Below are positions 17,843 through 26,818 of a DNA stretch of 42,047 nt, one piece after another. The DNA lies in contig NZ_AUML01000042.1 of assembly GCF_000430665.1 (NCBI RefSeq), positions 1 to 42,047 on the forward strand, in the 5' to 3' direction. The position numbers and the translations under genes were made by a program. Source of the stretch: Aquimarina muelleri DSM 19832. Its GTDB lineage: Bacteria > Bacteroidota > Bacteroidia > Flavobacteriales > Flavobacteriaceae. Under the pieces are notes generated by a model. That model had not been told where the DNA came from, did not search any database, and was given only the letters and a program-made list of their open reading frames with translations. Numbering within the stretch: the stretch's first letter is position 1; the number at the start of each line of letters is the position of its first letter.

Positions 17843-18769
17843 ATGAAAGTTACAGTAGTAGGTGCTGGTGCGGTGGGTGCTAGTTGCGCAGAATATATAG
17901 CGATAAAGAATTTTGCTTCTGAAGTAGTGTTATTAGATATTAAAGAAGGATATGCAGAAGGAAAAGCAATGGACTTAATGCAAACAGCATCTTTAAACGG
18001 ATTCGATACTAAAATCACAGGTACTACAGGAGATTACTCTAAAACTGCAGGTAGTGATATTACTGTAATCACCTCAGGGATTCCTCGTAAACCAGGAATG
18101 ACAAGAGAAGAGTTGATAGGTATAAATGCAGGAATCGTTAAAACAGTAGCTACAAGCTTAATTGAGCATTCTCCTAATACAATCATTATTGTAGTTAGTA
18201 ACCCTATGGATACGATGACTTACTTAGTACATAAAGCTACAGATCTTCCTAAAAGTAGAATTATAGGAATGGGTGGAGCTTTAGATAGTGCACGTTTTAA
18301 ATATAGACTTGCTGAAGCATTAGGGGCTCCTATTTCAGATGTTGATGGAATGGTTATAGGAGGACATAGTGATACAGGAATGGTGCCGTTAACTAGATTA
18401 GCAACTAGAAATAGTGTGCCTGTATCAGAGTTTATTTCTGAGGATAGATTGCAACAAGTAGCAGAGGATACAAAAGTAGGAGGAGCTACATTAACAAAAT
18501 TATTAGGTACCTCAGCATGGTATGCGCCAGGAGCGGCAGTGTCTGGATTGGTACAGGCAATCGCTTGTGATCAAAAGAAAATATATCCATGTTCAGTACT
18601 GTTAGAAGGAGAATACGGATTAAATGATTTGTGTATTGGAGCACCAGTAGTTTTAGGTAGAAATGGAATTGAAAAAATTGTAGAAATAGAGCTTAGTGAT
18701 GCAGAAAAAACTAAACTAGCAGAGAGTGCAGAAGGAGTTAAAAAAACAAATGGATTGTTAGAGTTATAA
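17843..18769 (+). CDS. mdh: Malate dehydrogenase (LDH-like type)
   Basis: This encodes 308 residues. The Rossmann motif GAGAVG is at 7-12, with Asp32 favouring NAD. Substrate-binding arginines are Arg82 (IPRKPGMTR), Arg88 and Arg151. The catalytic pair is Asp148 and His175 (GGHSDTGM). Arg82 preceded by Pro, with Lys83, marks malate rather than lactate specificity. It interconverts malate and oxaloacetate in the TCA cycle. A strong terminator follows the stop. Confidence -1.
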   Translation: MKVTVVGAGAVGASCAEYIAIKNFASEVVLLDIKEGYAEGKAMDLMQTASLNGFDTKITGTTGDYSKTAGSDITVITSGIPRKPGMTREELIGINAGIVKTVATSLIEHSPNTIIIVVSNPMDTMTYLVHKATDLPKSRIIGMGGALDSARFKYRLAEALGAPISDVDGMVIGGHSDTGMVPLTRLATRNSVPVSEFISEDRLQQVAEDTKVGGATLTKLLGTSAWYAPGAAVSGLVQAIACDQKKIYPCSVLLEGEYGLNDLCIGAPVVLGRNGIEKIVEIELSDAEKTKLAESAEGVKKTNGLLEL

Positions 18770-18790
18770 CTCATTCGGATAATAAAATTT

Positions 18791-18827
18791 AACTAGAGCT
18801 ACTTTTTGAGTAGCTCTAGTTGTTTTT
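18791..18827 (+). terminator. mdh terminator
   Basis: AACTAGAGCTACT (18791-18803), loop TTTTG, AGTAGCTCTAGTT (18809-18821), then T-rich sequence. Confidence -1.
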
Positions 18828-18970
18828 AAACACTTTTTACAAATAAGGTTTTAAATTAACAAAGCCTTTGCCTAAAAGAGATTTAGGATTTTTTTTACGT
18901 TTTGAAGCTGTTCTAGGATTTGTAATAAATATTTGTTTGAAGACTTTAAGAAATGCAGTTTTTATTTTTT

Positions 18971-18978
18971 TATATTTG
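18971..18978 (+). promoter_or_regulatory. -7 box TAtaTTTG directly before the SecD-like gene
   Basis: TATATTTG ends only 4 bp before the ATG at 18983, so transcription should begin at or next to the start codon (leaderless). This fixes the start at 18983 and not at the upstream ATG at 18953. Confidence -1.
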
Positions 18979-18982
18979 CGGG

Positions 18983-19600
18983 ATGAAGAAAAAATGGTAC
19001 TTCGGTATTTTAATTGCTACACTAGCATTGCTTGTTGTTATTCAACAGCAAACCGTTGTGCCTAATCAAGAGATTGTATTAGAATTTGTTGATATCGAGA
19101 TCACTTCTTTAGAAGCTCAAAATGCGATTGCTATTGTGAAAAAACAGTTGCAATCTATAGGGATAAAAAATACCAGAGTATCAGAAGAGTTAAAAAATGG
19201 TAAGCTTAAAATTACTTATTACAGTGATGTAGATGTAGAGGATATAAAAAAAATACTTTCTAAAGAGAGAAACGTAGAGTTAGATCCTATTTTTTATGAT
19301 AATGAAGATAAGGATTCTTTTCCCTTAAATGAAAATTCAAAAGATTATAATTTAGATGTTTATGAAATTCAAAAAAGTACAGAGTTGTCCTCTGACTTTA
19401 TTGGTAAATATGTTTTAGAAATAAAAAATGAACAGGGGGAGTATTCTAGCTCTAATACCTGCAATTTTATTTCTGATGTTGATGAAAGTTATATAGACAG
19501 GCTTGTAAAAGTAGCCCAAATAGTACATGCAAATATTGCAATAGCAATAGATAACGCTTCTCATAATATACCAGAAGTAAGAGCTGGACCAATCTCTTGA
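18983..19600 (+). CDS. Membrane-anchored protein resembling the SecD P1 subdomain
   Basis: This encodes 205 residues. One N-terminal transmembrane segment (about 6-22) is followed by a periplasmic domain. Residues 49-103 (AIVKKQLQSIGIKNTRVSEE, then DVDVEDIKKILSKERNVELDPIF) align well by eye with SecDF residues 191-245 encoded just downstream (VLRKRIDKFGVTQPNIQRLG, then DIERVKSLVTSTAQLEFWDV). Both show the same helix, strand, helix, strand order of a ferredoxin-like fold. It is therefore likely a free paralogue of the first periplasmic domain of SecD, and its position 232 bp before secDF suggests a link to protein export. This is inference from pattern matching, and the role is unknown. Confidence -1.
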   Translation: MKKKWYFGILIATLALLVVIQQQTVVPNQEIVLEFVDIEITSLEAQNAIAIVKKQLQSIGIKNTRVSEELKNGKLKITYYSDVDVEDIKKILSKERNVELDPIFYDNEDKDSFPLNENSKDYNLDVYEIQKSTELSSDFIGKYVLEIKNEQGEYSSSNTCNFISDVDESYIDRLVKVAQIVHANIAIAIDNASHNIPEVRAGPIS

Positions 19601-19832
19601 TTGGAGTTCAAAGTTTCAAGAAATTCCCAAATACAAAAAAATTGTTTTTGTTAAAAGTTTAAAATGAAGAAGGGTTAATACCTTTTTTAAAGTCATTGCT
19701 AACTTTTAATATAGCTTATGTCATTATTATGATAAAGCTTAATCTATTAATGTTAAAATAATTAAAAATAATTATCAAATCCTATATAACTACTCTTTAT
19801 AGAAGGTTTGATTATAAAAAAATAAAAAAATA

Positions 19833-22800
19833 ATGCAAAATAAAGGACTTGTTAGGCTGTTTGCTGTCTTATTTGGCTTGGTGTGTATTTACCAGCTGTC
19901 ATATACTTACATAGCTTACACAAAAGAGAAAGAAGCTGAGGCTTATGCAAAACAACAGTACCCTGATAATGTAGAAAACTATTCGAAATTTAGGGAAACC
20001 GCAGAGCGCATTTATTTAGATTCTATTGGTAAAGAAGAGATTTTTGCAGGGATAACCTATAATGTAGCAAAAGATAAAGAGTTAAACAAAGGTCTAGATC
20101 TTAAAGGGGGAATTAATGTTATTTTACAAATCTCTGTAAAAGATATTTTAAGTGGACTTGCAAATAAATCTAAAGATCCTTCATTTAATCAAGCTTTATT
20201 AGCGACAGATGAAGCACAAAAGGATAGTCAGAATACCTATTTAGAAGATTTTTTTACAGAATTTGATAAAATTCCAGACGCAAAATTAGCTTCACCAGAT
20301 ATTTTTGCAAACAAAAACTTAAGTGATGATATCACTTATGACATGACCAATGAGCAAGTAAAGCCTATTCTAAAAAGAAAAATAGACGAATCCGTAACAT
20401 CTGCATTCGAAGTTTTACGTAAGCGTATTGATAAGTTTGGGGTTACACAACCAAACATTCAACGTTTAGGAGAGTCTGGTCGTATCTTAGTAGAGCTGCC
20501 AGGAGCAAAAGATATTGAAAGAGTAAAATCGTTGGTTACCAGTACTGCACAATTAGAGTTCTGGGATGTATATAAATCTGAAGAAATTCTTTCCTTCTTG
20601 TTTGCTGCTAATAACCTTTTAAAAGAACAGGTAGACACTGTTGAGAAAGATGAGATAGAAGTAGAAGAAGTAAGCGAAAAAGTTACAGATTCAATACAAT
20701 TAGATTCCACAAAAACAGATGCTGATGCAGCTATTAATGATTTGTTAGAAGATGCAGAAGATTCGACAAATTTAGAAACTGAGGTTAATCCTCTTTTTGA
20801 TCTAATTGCAGGGCAAGGAAGACAAGGAGGACCTGTAGTTGTATCTGTAGAAAAGAAGAATGCAGAGCAGTTTATGGCGTACCTTAACGACCCTAAAGTT
20901 AGAGCATTATTGCCAGTAGAACAGCGTTTTGTAAAGTTTGCATGGGGGAAACCAGTAAAAGATTCTGAAATTTTAGATTTATATGCAATAAAAGGTAATC
21001 GAGATAACGATCCAGAATTAAGTGGAGGAGTTATTACAGATGCCAGACAAGAATACAATCAGGTTGGTATTGTTACTGTAACTATGCAAATGGATGGTAA
21101 AGGAGCTAAAAAATGGGAAGAAATGACTGGTAAGGCTTTTAGTCAAAGAAGTCAGATTGCTATTGTATTAGATGATGTTGTGTATTCTGCACCAGGAGTA
21201 ACCACTGGAGCAATTAGTGGAGGTAGAAGTGAAATTACAGGAGACTTTACAATCGAAGAAGGTCAGGATTTAGCAAATGTATTGAGAGCAGGTAAATTAC
21301 CAGCTTCAGCAGATATTATTCAAAGTGAAGTAGTAGGGCCATCTTTAGGGCAAGAAGCTATTGATAGTGGTGTAATGTCTTTTGCAATAGCATTAGTGTT
21401 AATTTTGATATGGATGATATTTTACTATGGTAAAGCTGGTGCTTTTGCTGATATAGCATTGGTAGTTAATATATTGTTTATTTTTGGAGTTTTAGCTGGA
21501 TTAAAAGCAGTATTAACACTTCCTGGTATCGCAGGTATTGTATTAACTATTGGTATGTCTGTGGATGCAAACGTTTTAATCTTTGAAAGAATTAGAGAGG
21601 AACTAAGTAAAGGAAAATCTCAAGCAGATGCAATAAAAGATGGATTCAGTAATGCCTTATCTTCAATATTAGATGCAAATATAACAACAGGACTTACAGG
21701 ACTTATATTGTTACTAATAGGTACAGGTCCTATTAAAGGTTTTGCCACTACTTTATTAATAGGTATTTTAACTTCTTTATTTACTGCAATTTTTATTACC
21801 AGATTATTTATAGATGGATATGGTAAAAATGGTAAAGAATTAGCATTCTCTACAGGAATGACTAAGAACCTGTTTAAAAATGTAAATATTGATTTCTTAA
21901 AGAAACGTAAAGTTTCTTATGCCATATCAGGAGTTCTCATCCTTGTAGGATTAGGGTCTTTGTTTACTCAAGGTTTAGATTATGGAGTTGATTTTGTAGG
22001 AGGTAGAACATATACCGTTCGTTTTGCTAAAGATGTAGTTCCTACTACAGTAGAAAAAGATTTGGTAGCTGTATTTGAAAGCGCTCAAGCAAAAACTTTA
22101 GGAGCTAATAACCAATTAAAAATAACAACAAAGTATAAGGTTGAAGAAACCGGAGAAGATATAGATTCTGAAATATCCAATAAACTATATACTGCTCTAA
22201 AACCTTATCTAACAGATGGACTGACTTATGAAGAATTTGCTAACGGCGATGAAGATAAGCAAGTCGGTATTATGTCTTCGATGAAAGTGGGGCCAACAAT
22301 TGCCGATGATATAAAGCAAGCTGCATTTTGGTCTGTATTAGGATCTTTAATAGTAGTGTTTTTGTATATTTTATTACGATTTAGAAAATGGCAATTTAGT
22401 TTAGGTGCTGTTGCTGCAGTGTTTCATGATGTATTAGTCGTATTAGGTGTGTTCTCATTGACCTATAAGTTTATGCCGTTTAATATGGAAATAGATCAAG
22501 CTTTTATAGCAGCAATACTAACAGTAATAGGATATTCATTAAATGATACGGTGGTAGTATTTGATAGAATTAGAGAGTTTTTTAAAGAAAATACAGGAAG
22601 GGTGCTGAATAGAAATGTTAATGATGCTTTAAATAGCACATTAAGTCGTACTTTAAATACATCTTTAACTACATTACTAGTGCTTATTGCAATCTTTGTA
22701 TTTGCAGTGCCGCTAAGAGGGTTTATGTTCTCTTTAATAATAGGTGTAATTATAGGTACTTATTCGTCCCTGTTTATAGCAACGCCTATAATGTATGATA

Positions 22801-22853
22801 CGGTAAGTAAAGTTGGTTTAAAAACTAAAGAAAAAGAGACTATTGAAGAATAG
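19833..22853 (+). CDS. secDF: Protein translocase SecDF fusion protein
   Basis: This encodes 1006 residues, a natural SecD-SecF fusion as in other Bacteroidota. The SecD half has TM1 (about 7-29), the D1 motif GLDLKGGINVILQI (87-100) and a P1 domain with an acidic insertion (about 265-310). Its TM4 motif is VDANVLIFERIREEL. The SecF half starts near the second signal-like TM and has DYGVDFVGGRTYTV and GYSLNDTVVVFDRIRE. SecDF uses the proton motive force to pull preproteins through SecYEG. A strong terminator follows. Confidence -1.
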   Translation: MQNKGLVRLFAVLFGLVCIYQLSYTYIAYTKEKEAEAYAKQQYPDNVENYSKFRETAERIYLDSIGKEEIFAGITYNVAKDKELNKGLDLKGGINVILQISVKDILSGLANKSKDPSFNQALLATDEAQKDSQNTYLEDFFTEFDKIPDAKLASPDIFANKNLSDDITYDMTNEQVKPILKRKIDESVTSAFEVLRKRIDKFGVTQPNIQRLGESGRILVELPGAKDIERVKSLVTSTAQLEFWDVYKSEEILSFLFAANNLLKEQVDTVEKDEIEVEEVSEKVTDSIQLDSTKTDADAAINDLLEDAEDSTNLETEVNPLFDLIAGQGRQGGPVVVSVEKKNAEQFMAYLNDPKVRALLPVEQRFVKFAWGKPVKDSEILDLYAIKGNRDNDPELSGGVITDARQEYNQVGIVTVTMQMDGKGAKKWEEMTGKAFSQRSQIAIVLDDVVYSAPGVTTGAISGGRSEITGDFTIEEGQDLANVLRAGKLPASADIIQSEVVGPSLGQEAIDSGVMSFAIALVLILIWMIFYYGKAGAFADIALVVNILFIFGVLAGLKAVLTLPGIAGIVLTIGMSVDANVLIFERIREELSKGKSQADAIKDGFSNALSSILDANITTGLTGLILLLIGTGPIKGFATTLLIGILTSLFTAIFITRLFIDGYGKNGKELAFSTGMTKNLFKNVNIDFLKKRKVSYAISGVLILVGLGSLFTQGLDYGVDFVGGRTYTVRFAKDVVPTTVEKDLVAVFESAQAKTLGANNQLKITTKYKVEETGEDIDSEISNKLYTALKPYLTDGLTYEEFANGDEDKQVGIMSSMKVGPTIADDIKQAAFWSVLGSLIVVFLYILLRFRKWQFSLGAVAAVFHDVLVVLGVFSLTYKFMPFNMEIDQAFIAAILTVIGYSLNDTVVVFDRIREFFKENTGRVLNRNVNDALNSTLSRTLNTSLTTLLVLIAIFVFAVPLRGFMFSLIIGVIIGTYSSLFIATPIMYDTVSKVGLKTKEKETIEE

Positions 22854-22880
22854 TAATATCTCTTTTATAATTTTAACTAT

Positions 22881-22917
22881 AAAAATCCTTTCTGAATTTG
22901 TTCAGAAAGGATTTTTT
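22881..22917 (+). terminator. secDF terminator
   Basis: AAAAATCCTTTCTGAA, loop TTTG, TTCAGAAAGGATTTTT: a 16-bp stem with T-run, 27 bp after the secDF stop. Confidence -1.
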
Positions 22918-22986
22918 ATTTGTATTAATTTATTTATAACCTCGAGCCTTTAGGATTTACCGTAAAAAAAATAGTAGTAATTGTTT

Positions 22987-23484
22987 TTATATTTTACTAA
23001 AGGAAATAGAGTCTCCAGATTTAAGATTCCAAGTATCTGTTAATTTAGCATTAACCTCTAATACATATTGAGCAGCTCCCTTAGATGGCAACGAAGATTC
23101 ATCTAATGGTTTTGCATTTTTTTGAATACTTACTACTTTGTTTTTAGCATCGATAAAAATGATATCCAAAGGAAATTTTGTGTTTTTCATATAAAATGAA
23201 CGTGGAGTCTCTTCAGGAAAAATAAATAACATACCTTGGTTGTTTGACATAGATTCTCGATACATTAAACCTGTCTGGATTTGATATTCATCATCTGCTA
23301 TTTCGATATCCAATTTGGTTATAAGATTGGGGATCGAATCTTTTAAATCAAATAAAGAAAGTTTACCTTCTTTGGTAAATGTAATCTCTTTAATTAAGCT
23401 TTTGTTATTTTTAGAATCTGTTTTACAGGAGAATAGCTGAAGTGTAGCTAAGGCAATAATGGAAATGTAAATACCCTTTTTCAT
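22987..23484 (-). CDS. DUF192-domain lipoprotein
   Basis: This encodes 165 residues from MKKGIYISII. An upstream start at 23532 would put 16 charged residues before the signal peptide and is less likely. The lipobox is LFSC (Cys20). The DUF192 core follows: QTGLMYRESMSNNQGMLFIF, PRSFYMKNTKFPLDIIFID and ISIQK/YVLEVNA-type strands. DUF192 proteins are small secreted proteins of unknown function. The gene is monocistronic, convergent with secDF. Confidence -1.
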   Translation of the reverse strand: MKKGIYISIIALATLQLFSCKTDSKNNKSLIKEITFTKEGKLSLFDLKDSIPNLITKLDIEIADDEYQIQTGLMYRESMSNNQGMLFIFPEETPRSFYMKNTKFPLDIIFIDAKNKVVSIQKNAKPLDESSLPSKGAAQYVLEVNAKLTDTWNLKSGDSISFSKI

Positions 23485-23582
23485 TCGTTTCTTTTTTTGA
23501 AATTTAAAAATAGGTAAAAAGTCGCGCTTCAAAAATAGGAAACACGACTTTTTACCATTAATTAATATTATTTTTTTGAAAA

Positions 23583-24938
23583 CTAATTTCCTTCATTTTT
23601 CCAATCTATTTTTCGGGATATCATCATTATAGCTCCAAGTATTAAGAAAAGACCTATACTGCCTACTAATAAAGCATAGTTTTCTAATTGTATGATGACA
23701 AATATAAAGGTGTATAATGCGGCAAGAGAAGCGGCAATAAAGGTCATAAACTTAAAACTTTTAAGTATTGCCTTAGAGTATGCAGAGATAAGAAAAACTA
23801 CCGCAATACCAGCAATTAAATACGCTTGCAAAAAGCTGGAGTGTTCAGATATAGAAATCAATAAAGTGTAAAACATTGTTAATGCCAACCCTATCATTAA
23901 ATATTGAAAAGGATGAATATCAATTTTACTAATCGTTTGTATCAAGAAAAAGACTAAAAATGTAAGTGCTATCACTAAGTACCCATATTTTGCTGCGCGC
24001 TCGCTTTTTTGATACTCATCTACTGGTATAAGTAGTTTTACTCCAAATGCAGAAGAGTCTATTTGAGGTAGTTCGCCAAAAAAATCCTGTTCAAATTCTC
24101 GGTTTATTTGTAGTACTTTCCAGTTGGCTTTAAAGCCATCTTTGGTGATTTCTTTAGTTTTGGTATTTGGTAAATAATTGCCATTAAAGCTAGGAGATGC
24201 CCAATTCGAAGTCATAGAGACATTTGTTTCTCGACCTACAGGAATAAAACGTAACTGCTCACTTCCGTTTATAACAAGATCTAAGTTAAAAAGTATTTCT
24301 TTTTCTTTAGGTAGAGAATTTTCTTTAAGGAATTTGGTTTCTAAAGTGTTTGTATAAGAATTTTGACTATACCTGGATTGTAATGGGTAGTTACTCTCTC
24401 CTAATTTTAATTCTAGATTACTGCGTATGCCTTTTAGGTTTGTCGAATTTATAACAACAGTAGCTTTATTCCATAAAATATCTGTTTCTTTAATGTCTTG
24501 TGTTTCGAAAACTGGAGTAGTAAAAGAACCTGTAATTTTCATATTAGATGTGTATACTACAGATTCGTATATACTTCTTCCTAAAGTCTCAGATTCTATA
24601 TTGGCTTTTATATCTAGTATGTTTGGAAAGAAGAACGCATGTTTTATAGTGATTATATCTTCTTCAGAATAGGATTTGGTTTTGTCATCCCATGTTTTTT
24701 TTAGATTATGTACTTGGTATGGGATCTTAAGTATAGGGCCGTATAGCAAAACTTCATTTCCCCATTTTTGATTGATTTCTTTTACGACTTCTTCCTGTCT
24801 GTACGAGCGTTCCTGTATTAAGCTTTTGATATAAGATAGCGGAATTAATAAAACCAAAATTAAGATCCCTACCATAAGCATTCTTATAGTAATAGAGGTT
24901 TTAAGCCATTGTCCGAAGGATTTTTTTTGTTTTTCCAT
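23583..24938 (-). CDS. creD: CreD-family inner-membrane protein (cell envelope integrity)
   Basis: This encodes 451 residues, the CreD length. An N-terminal transmembrane segment (about 18-40) is followed by a large periplasmic domain (about 41-310). A block of about five closely spaced transmembrane segments makes up the C-terminal third. Motifs such as GNEVLLYGPILKIPY and FQYLMIGLALTMFYTLLISISEHSSF are typical. In E. coli CreD belongs to the CreBC regulon and affects envelope integrity, and in several bacteria it is linked to beta-lactam stress. In flavobacteria it commonly travels with a small winged-helix regulator, as here. It is the last gene of a five-gene minus-strand cluster. Confidence -1.
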   Translation of the reverse strand: MEKQKKSFGQWLKTSITIRMLMVGILILVLLIPLSYIKSLIQERSYRQEEVVKEINQKWGNEVLLYGPILKIPYQVHNLKKTWDDKTKSYSEEDIITIKHAFFFPNILDIKANIESETLGRSIYESVVYTSNMKITGSFTTPVFETQDIKETDILWNKATVVINSTNLKGIRSNLELKLGESNYPLQSRYSQNSYTNTLETKFLKENSLPKEKEILFNLDLVINGSEQLRFIPVGRETNVSMTSNWASPSFNGNYLPNTKTKEITKDGFKANWKVLQINREFEQDFFGELPQIDSSAFGVKLLIPVDEYQKSERAAKYGYLVIALTFLVFFLIQTISKIDIHPFQYLMIGLALTMFYTLLISISEHSSFLQAYLIAGIAVVFLISAYSKAILKSFKFMTFIAASLAALYTFIFVIIQLENYALLVGSIGLFLILGAIMMISRKIDWKNEGN

Positions 24939-24961
24939 AGTTTTAAAATTTGTAGTGCTTG

Positions 24962-25615
24962 TTATTTTATTTTTCTTATTTCATAGTGATTCATCATTCT
25001 ATAGATGATAATTAAAAAAACACCAAAGGTTATTGTAAAAAACCAAGTGTTTATATGTTGATAGGGAAATAGAATTCTTTTTGCGATATCCAACAAAAGT
25101 CCTGTAGGATCTTGAAGTATATCCCAGCTATTCCATCGCAATACTCGCCCCAGATAAATTCCAAATCCACAAAGGAGTAGAATGAAATAGACGATAAAAT
25201 TTGCTATTTTATTTGAAAATTTTTTCTGAAGAGAAGTTTGTATTATCGATAATGATGCAAAACCTGCTACTAGCCCATTAATTGCAAAAGACAAGATAAG
25301 TAAAACATCAAACCAAACAGATTCTAAAGTACTTAGTTTAATGTGTTGTAAATCAGTTAGGATGTATGGCGAATTTGGTAAAAATACCAGCCAACAAGCA
25401 AAGCCAATCCAGAAAATAAATGAATTTGTTTTTTGCGAGCATAAAATCAGCGTTATAGCATAAGGAATACAGGCTAAAAAAAGATTCCAAACCAGAAATA
25501 AATAGAATGTAGAATCTGTTTTAATAACTCGTATTAATAAAAGTGTAAAACTGAATAGTACAGTAACAACAAATGTTTTTATAAAAGGCAATTGATTTTG
25601 TAGTATAGTATTCAT
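24962..25615 (-). CDS. DUF1361 integral membrane protein
   Basis: This encodes 217 residues with about six transmembrane segments. Family-typical motifs are WLVFLPNSPYILTDLQHI, GLVAGFASL and CGFGIYLGRVLRWNSWDI. The function is unknown. Its start overlaps the upstream stop as TAATG, and creD follows after 23 bp, so all are likely one operon. Confidence -1.
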   Translation of the reverse strand: MNTILQNQLPFIKTFVVTVLFSFTLLLIRVIKTDSTFYLFLVWNLFLACIPYAITLILCSQKTNSFIFWIGFACWLVFLPNSPYILTDLQHIKLSTLESVWFDVLLILSFAINGLVAGFASLSIIQTSLQKKFSNKIANFIVYFILLLCGFGIYLGRVLRWNSWDILQDPTGLLLDIAKRILFPYQHINTWFFTITFGVFLIIIYRMMNHYEIRKIK

Positions 25616-25926
25616 TATAAAAGGTTGTTAAATGGATTATTTAAAACAATAATAATATATCCAATGGCAATAGGTATATTTAATGTAATCAGTAGAATTG
25701 TAATTAGATTTTCTTTATTATGTTGGTAATTGATAAAAGAGTTTGTAATTAGTTCTATACAGGTTATCGTGTTTAATACAATAGCTATAAGAATGTAAAA
25801 AAGACCTATATCTACTAATATATTGGATGGAGAGATTATAAAAAATAATAAAAGTATGGTCCCCAAAATAAAACTTGCAATAGCAATTATAAGAGCGCTT
25901 TTGTTTATGGGTTGTCTGATTTTCAT
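25615..25926 (-). CDS. Small membrane protein, unknown function
   Basis: This encodes 103 residues with three predicted transmembrane segments (about 13-33, 37-60 and 77-97) and no recognisable domain. It is tightly embedded: a 4-bp ATGA overlap with the upstream Coq4-like gene and a TAATG overlap with the downstream DUF1361 gene. This indicates translational coupling and makes it a real gene. Confidence -1.
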   Translation of the reverse strand: MKIRQPINKSALIIAIASFILGTILLLFFIISPSNILVDIGLFYILIAIVLNTITCIELITNSFINYQHNKENLITILLITLNIPIAIGYIIIVLNNPFNNLL

Positions 25927-26384
25927 ATTGACGAGATTAAAAATGTAGTTTGTAATTTATATATGGGTTGGTGTAATAATTTTTTATAATCCAGATGATG
26001 AAAGGTATATGCTGCTTTTCCTTTCAAATAAGCGTTTTTAAAAAGATTAATTTTATCTGGATAGAGTAGGGTGCCAAGAAAAATTACAAAAATTAGATAT
26101 AGAGTTCTTTTACCATTTCCTAATAAATAGTATTGCATAGATATCTCTTCAGGAACAGATATACCAGTATTTGTTAATACATGAAAAACATCATGATTTT
26201 CTAATTTAGGTTGTGGGCTAAAATCATACATTAATAAAAAGCATCCTAAATGAAAGCCCAGACTTTTTTTAGGAAATTGAATAAGTGCTTTTACAGATAT
26301 ATCCCAAGGTGCTTGTTTCTTAAACCATTTTTGATATGGTTTTTTACTCCAGTTGTAAATTGTTTCTAAAATAAATGCTCTCAT
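25923..26384 (-). CDS. Coq4-family protein
   Basis: This encodes 153 residues. The Coq4 metal-binding signature HDxxH-x11-E is complete: His64, Asp65, His68 and Glu80 (HDVFHVLTNTGISVPEE). The family-typical LGFHLGCFLLMYDFSPQPK precedes it and YYLLGNGKR follows. Coq4 acts on the head-group C1 position in ubiquinone synthesis, but flavobacteria normally make menaquinone only, so the role here must differ. It is the first gene of a coupled operon with DUF1361 and CreD, behind an inverted-repeat operator candidate. Motif agreement makes the family call good. The substrate is unknown. Confidence -1.
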   Translation of the reverse strand: MRAFILETIYNWSKKPYQKWFKKQAPWDISVKALIQFPKKSLGFHLGCFLLMYDFSPQPKLENHDVFHVLTNTGISVPEEISMQYYLLGNGKRTLYLIFVIFLGTLLYPDKINLFKNAYLKGKAAYTFHHLDYKKLLHQPIYKLQTTFLISSI

Positions 26385-26394
26385 TTTTAGCTTT

Positions 26395-26419
26395 TAAAGT
26401 ACTTTGTATTTCAAAGTAA
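26395..26419 (-). promoter_or_regulatory. Operator candidate upstream of the Coq4-like/creD operon
   Basis: TACTTTG (26400-26406), N5, CAAAGTA (26412-26418), with flanks TTAAAG and AAT that are shared with the site at 27427-27451. It starts 15 bp before the start codon at 26384. On the minus strand the left half resembles a -7 box (TTacTTTG), so a bound regulator would cover the promoter. Confidence -1.
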
Positions 26420-26437
26420 ATAGATAAAAAAATATAT

Positions 26438-26731
26438 TTATCTATTTAATAGTTTTTCGATTGCTTCTACATGTTTTTTGAAAGCATCTCTTCCTTTTTT
26501 TGTGACATAATATTTGGTATTGGGTTTTCTACCTATAAATGATTTTTCAACGTTTATGTATTCTTCTTTTTCTAATGCTTTTGTATGGCTAGCTAAGTTG
26601 CCATCGGTTACTCCAAGAAGTTCTTTCAACATTTTAAAGTCTGCATATTCATTGACTACCAGTATCGACATGATTCCTAGTCGAATTCTATGATCAAATG
26701 CTTTATTTATATTGTTGATGATACTGCTCAT
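26438..26731 (-). CDS. Small winged-helix transcriptional regulator
   Basis: This encodes 97 residues, a single winged HTH: helices RIRLGIMSIL, DFKMLKELLGVTDGNLASHTKALEKEEYI (recognition helix about 41-55) and a wing FIGRKPNTKYYVTKKGRDAF. It resembles the MarR/ArsR-like one-domain regulators that neighbour creD in flavobacteria. It has no ligand domain. Two copies of the same inverted repeat flank its gene, one upstream of each neighbouring transcription unit, and none lies directly before the regulator itself. It is therefore probably transcribed with the membrane-protein gene upstream (87-bp gap) and controls both units. Confidence -1.
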   Translation of the reverse strand: MSSIINNINKAFDHRIRLGIMSILVVNEYADFKMLKELLGVTDGNLASHTKALEKEEYINVEKSFIGRKPNTKYYVTKKGRDAFKKHVEAIEKLLNR

Positions 26732-26818
26732 TTTTCTCTTTGTCGCTTTATTAAGCTTATGGATGTTTGATTAATTAAAAAGGGATAAATAGTTTTAAAA
26801 AAGGTTGATTGTATATTG

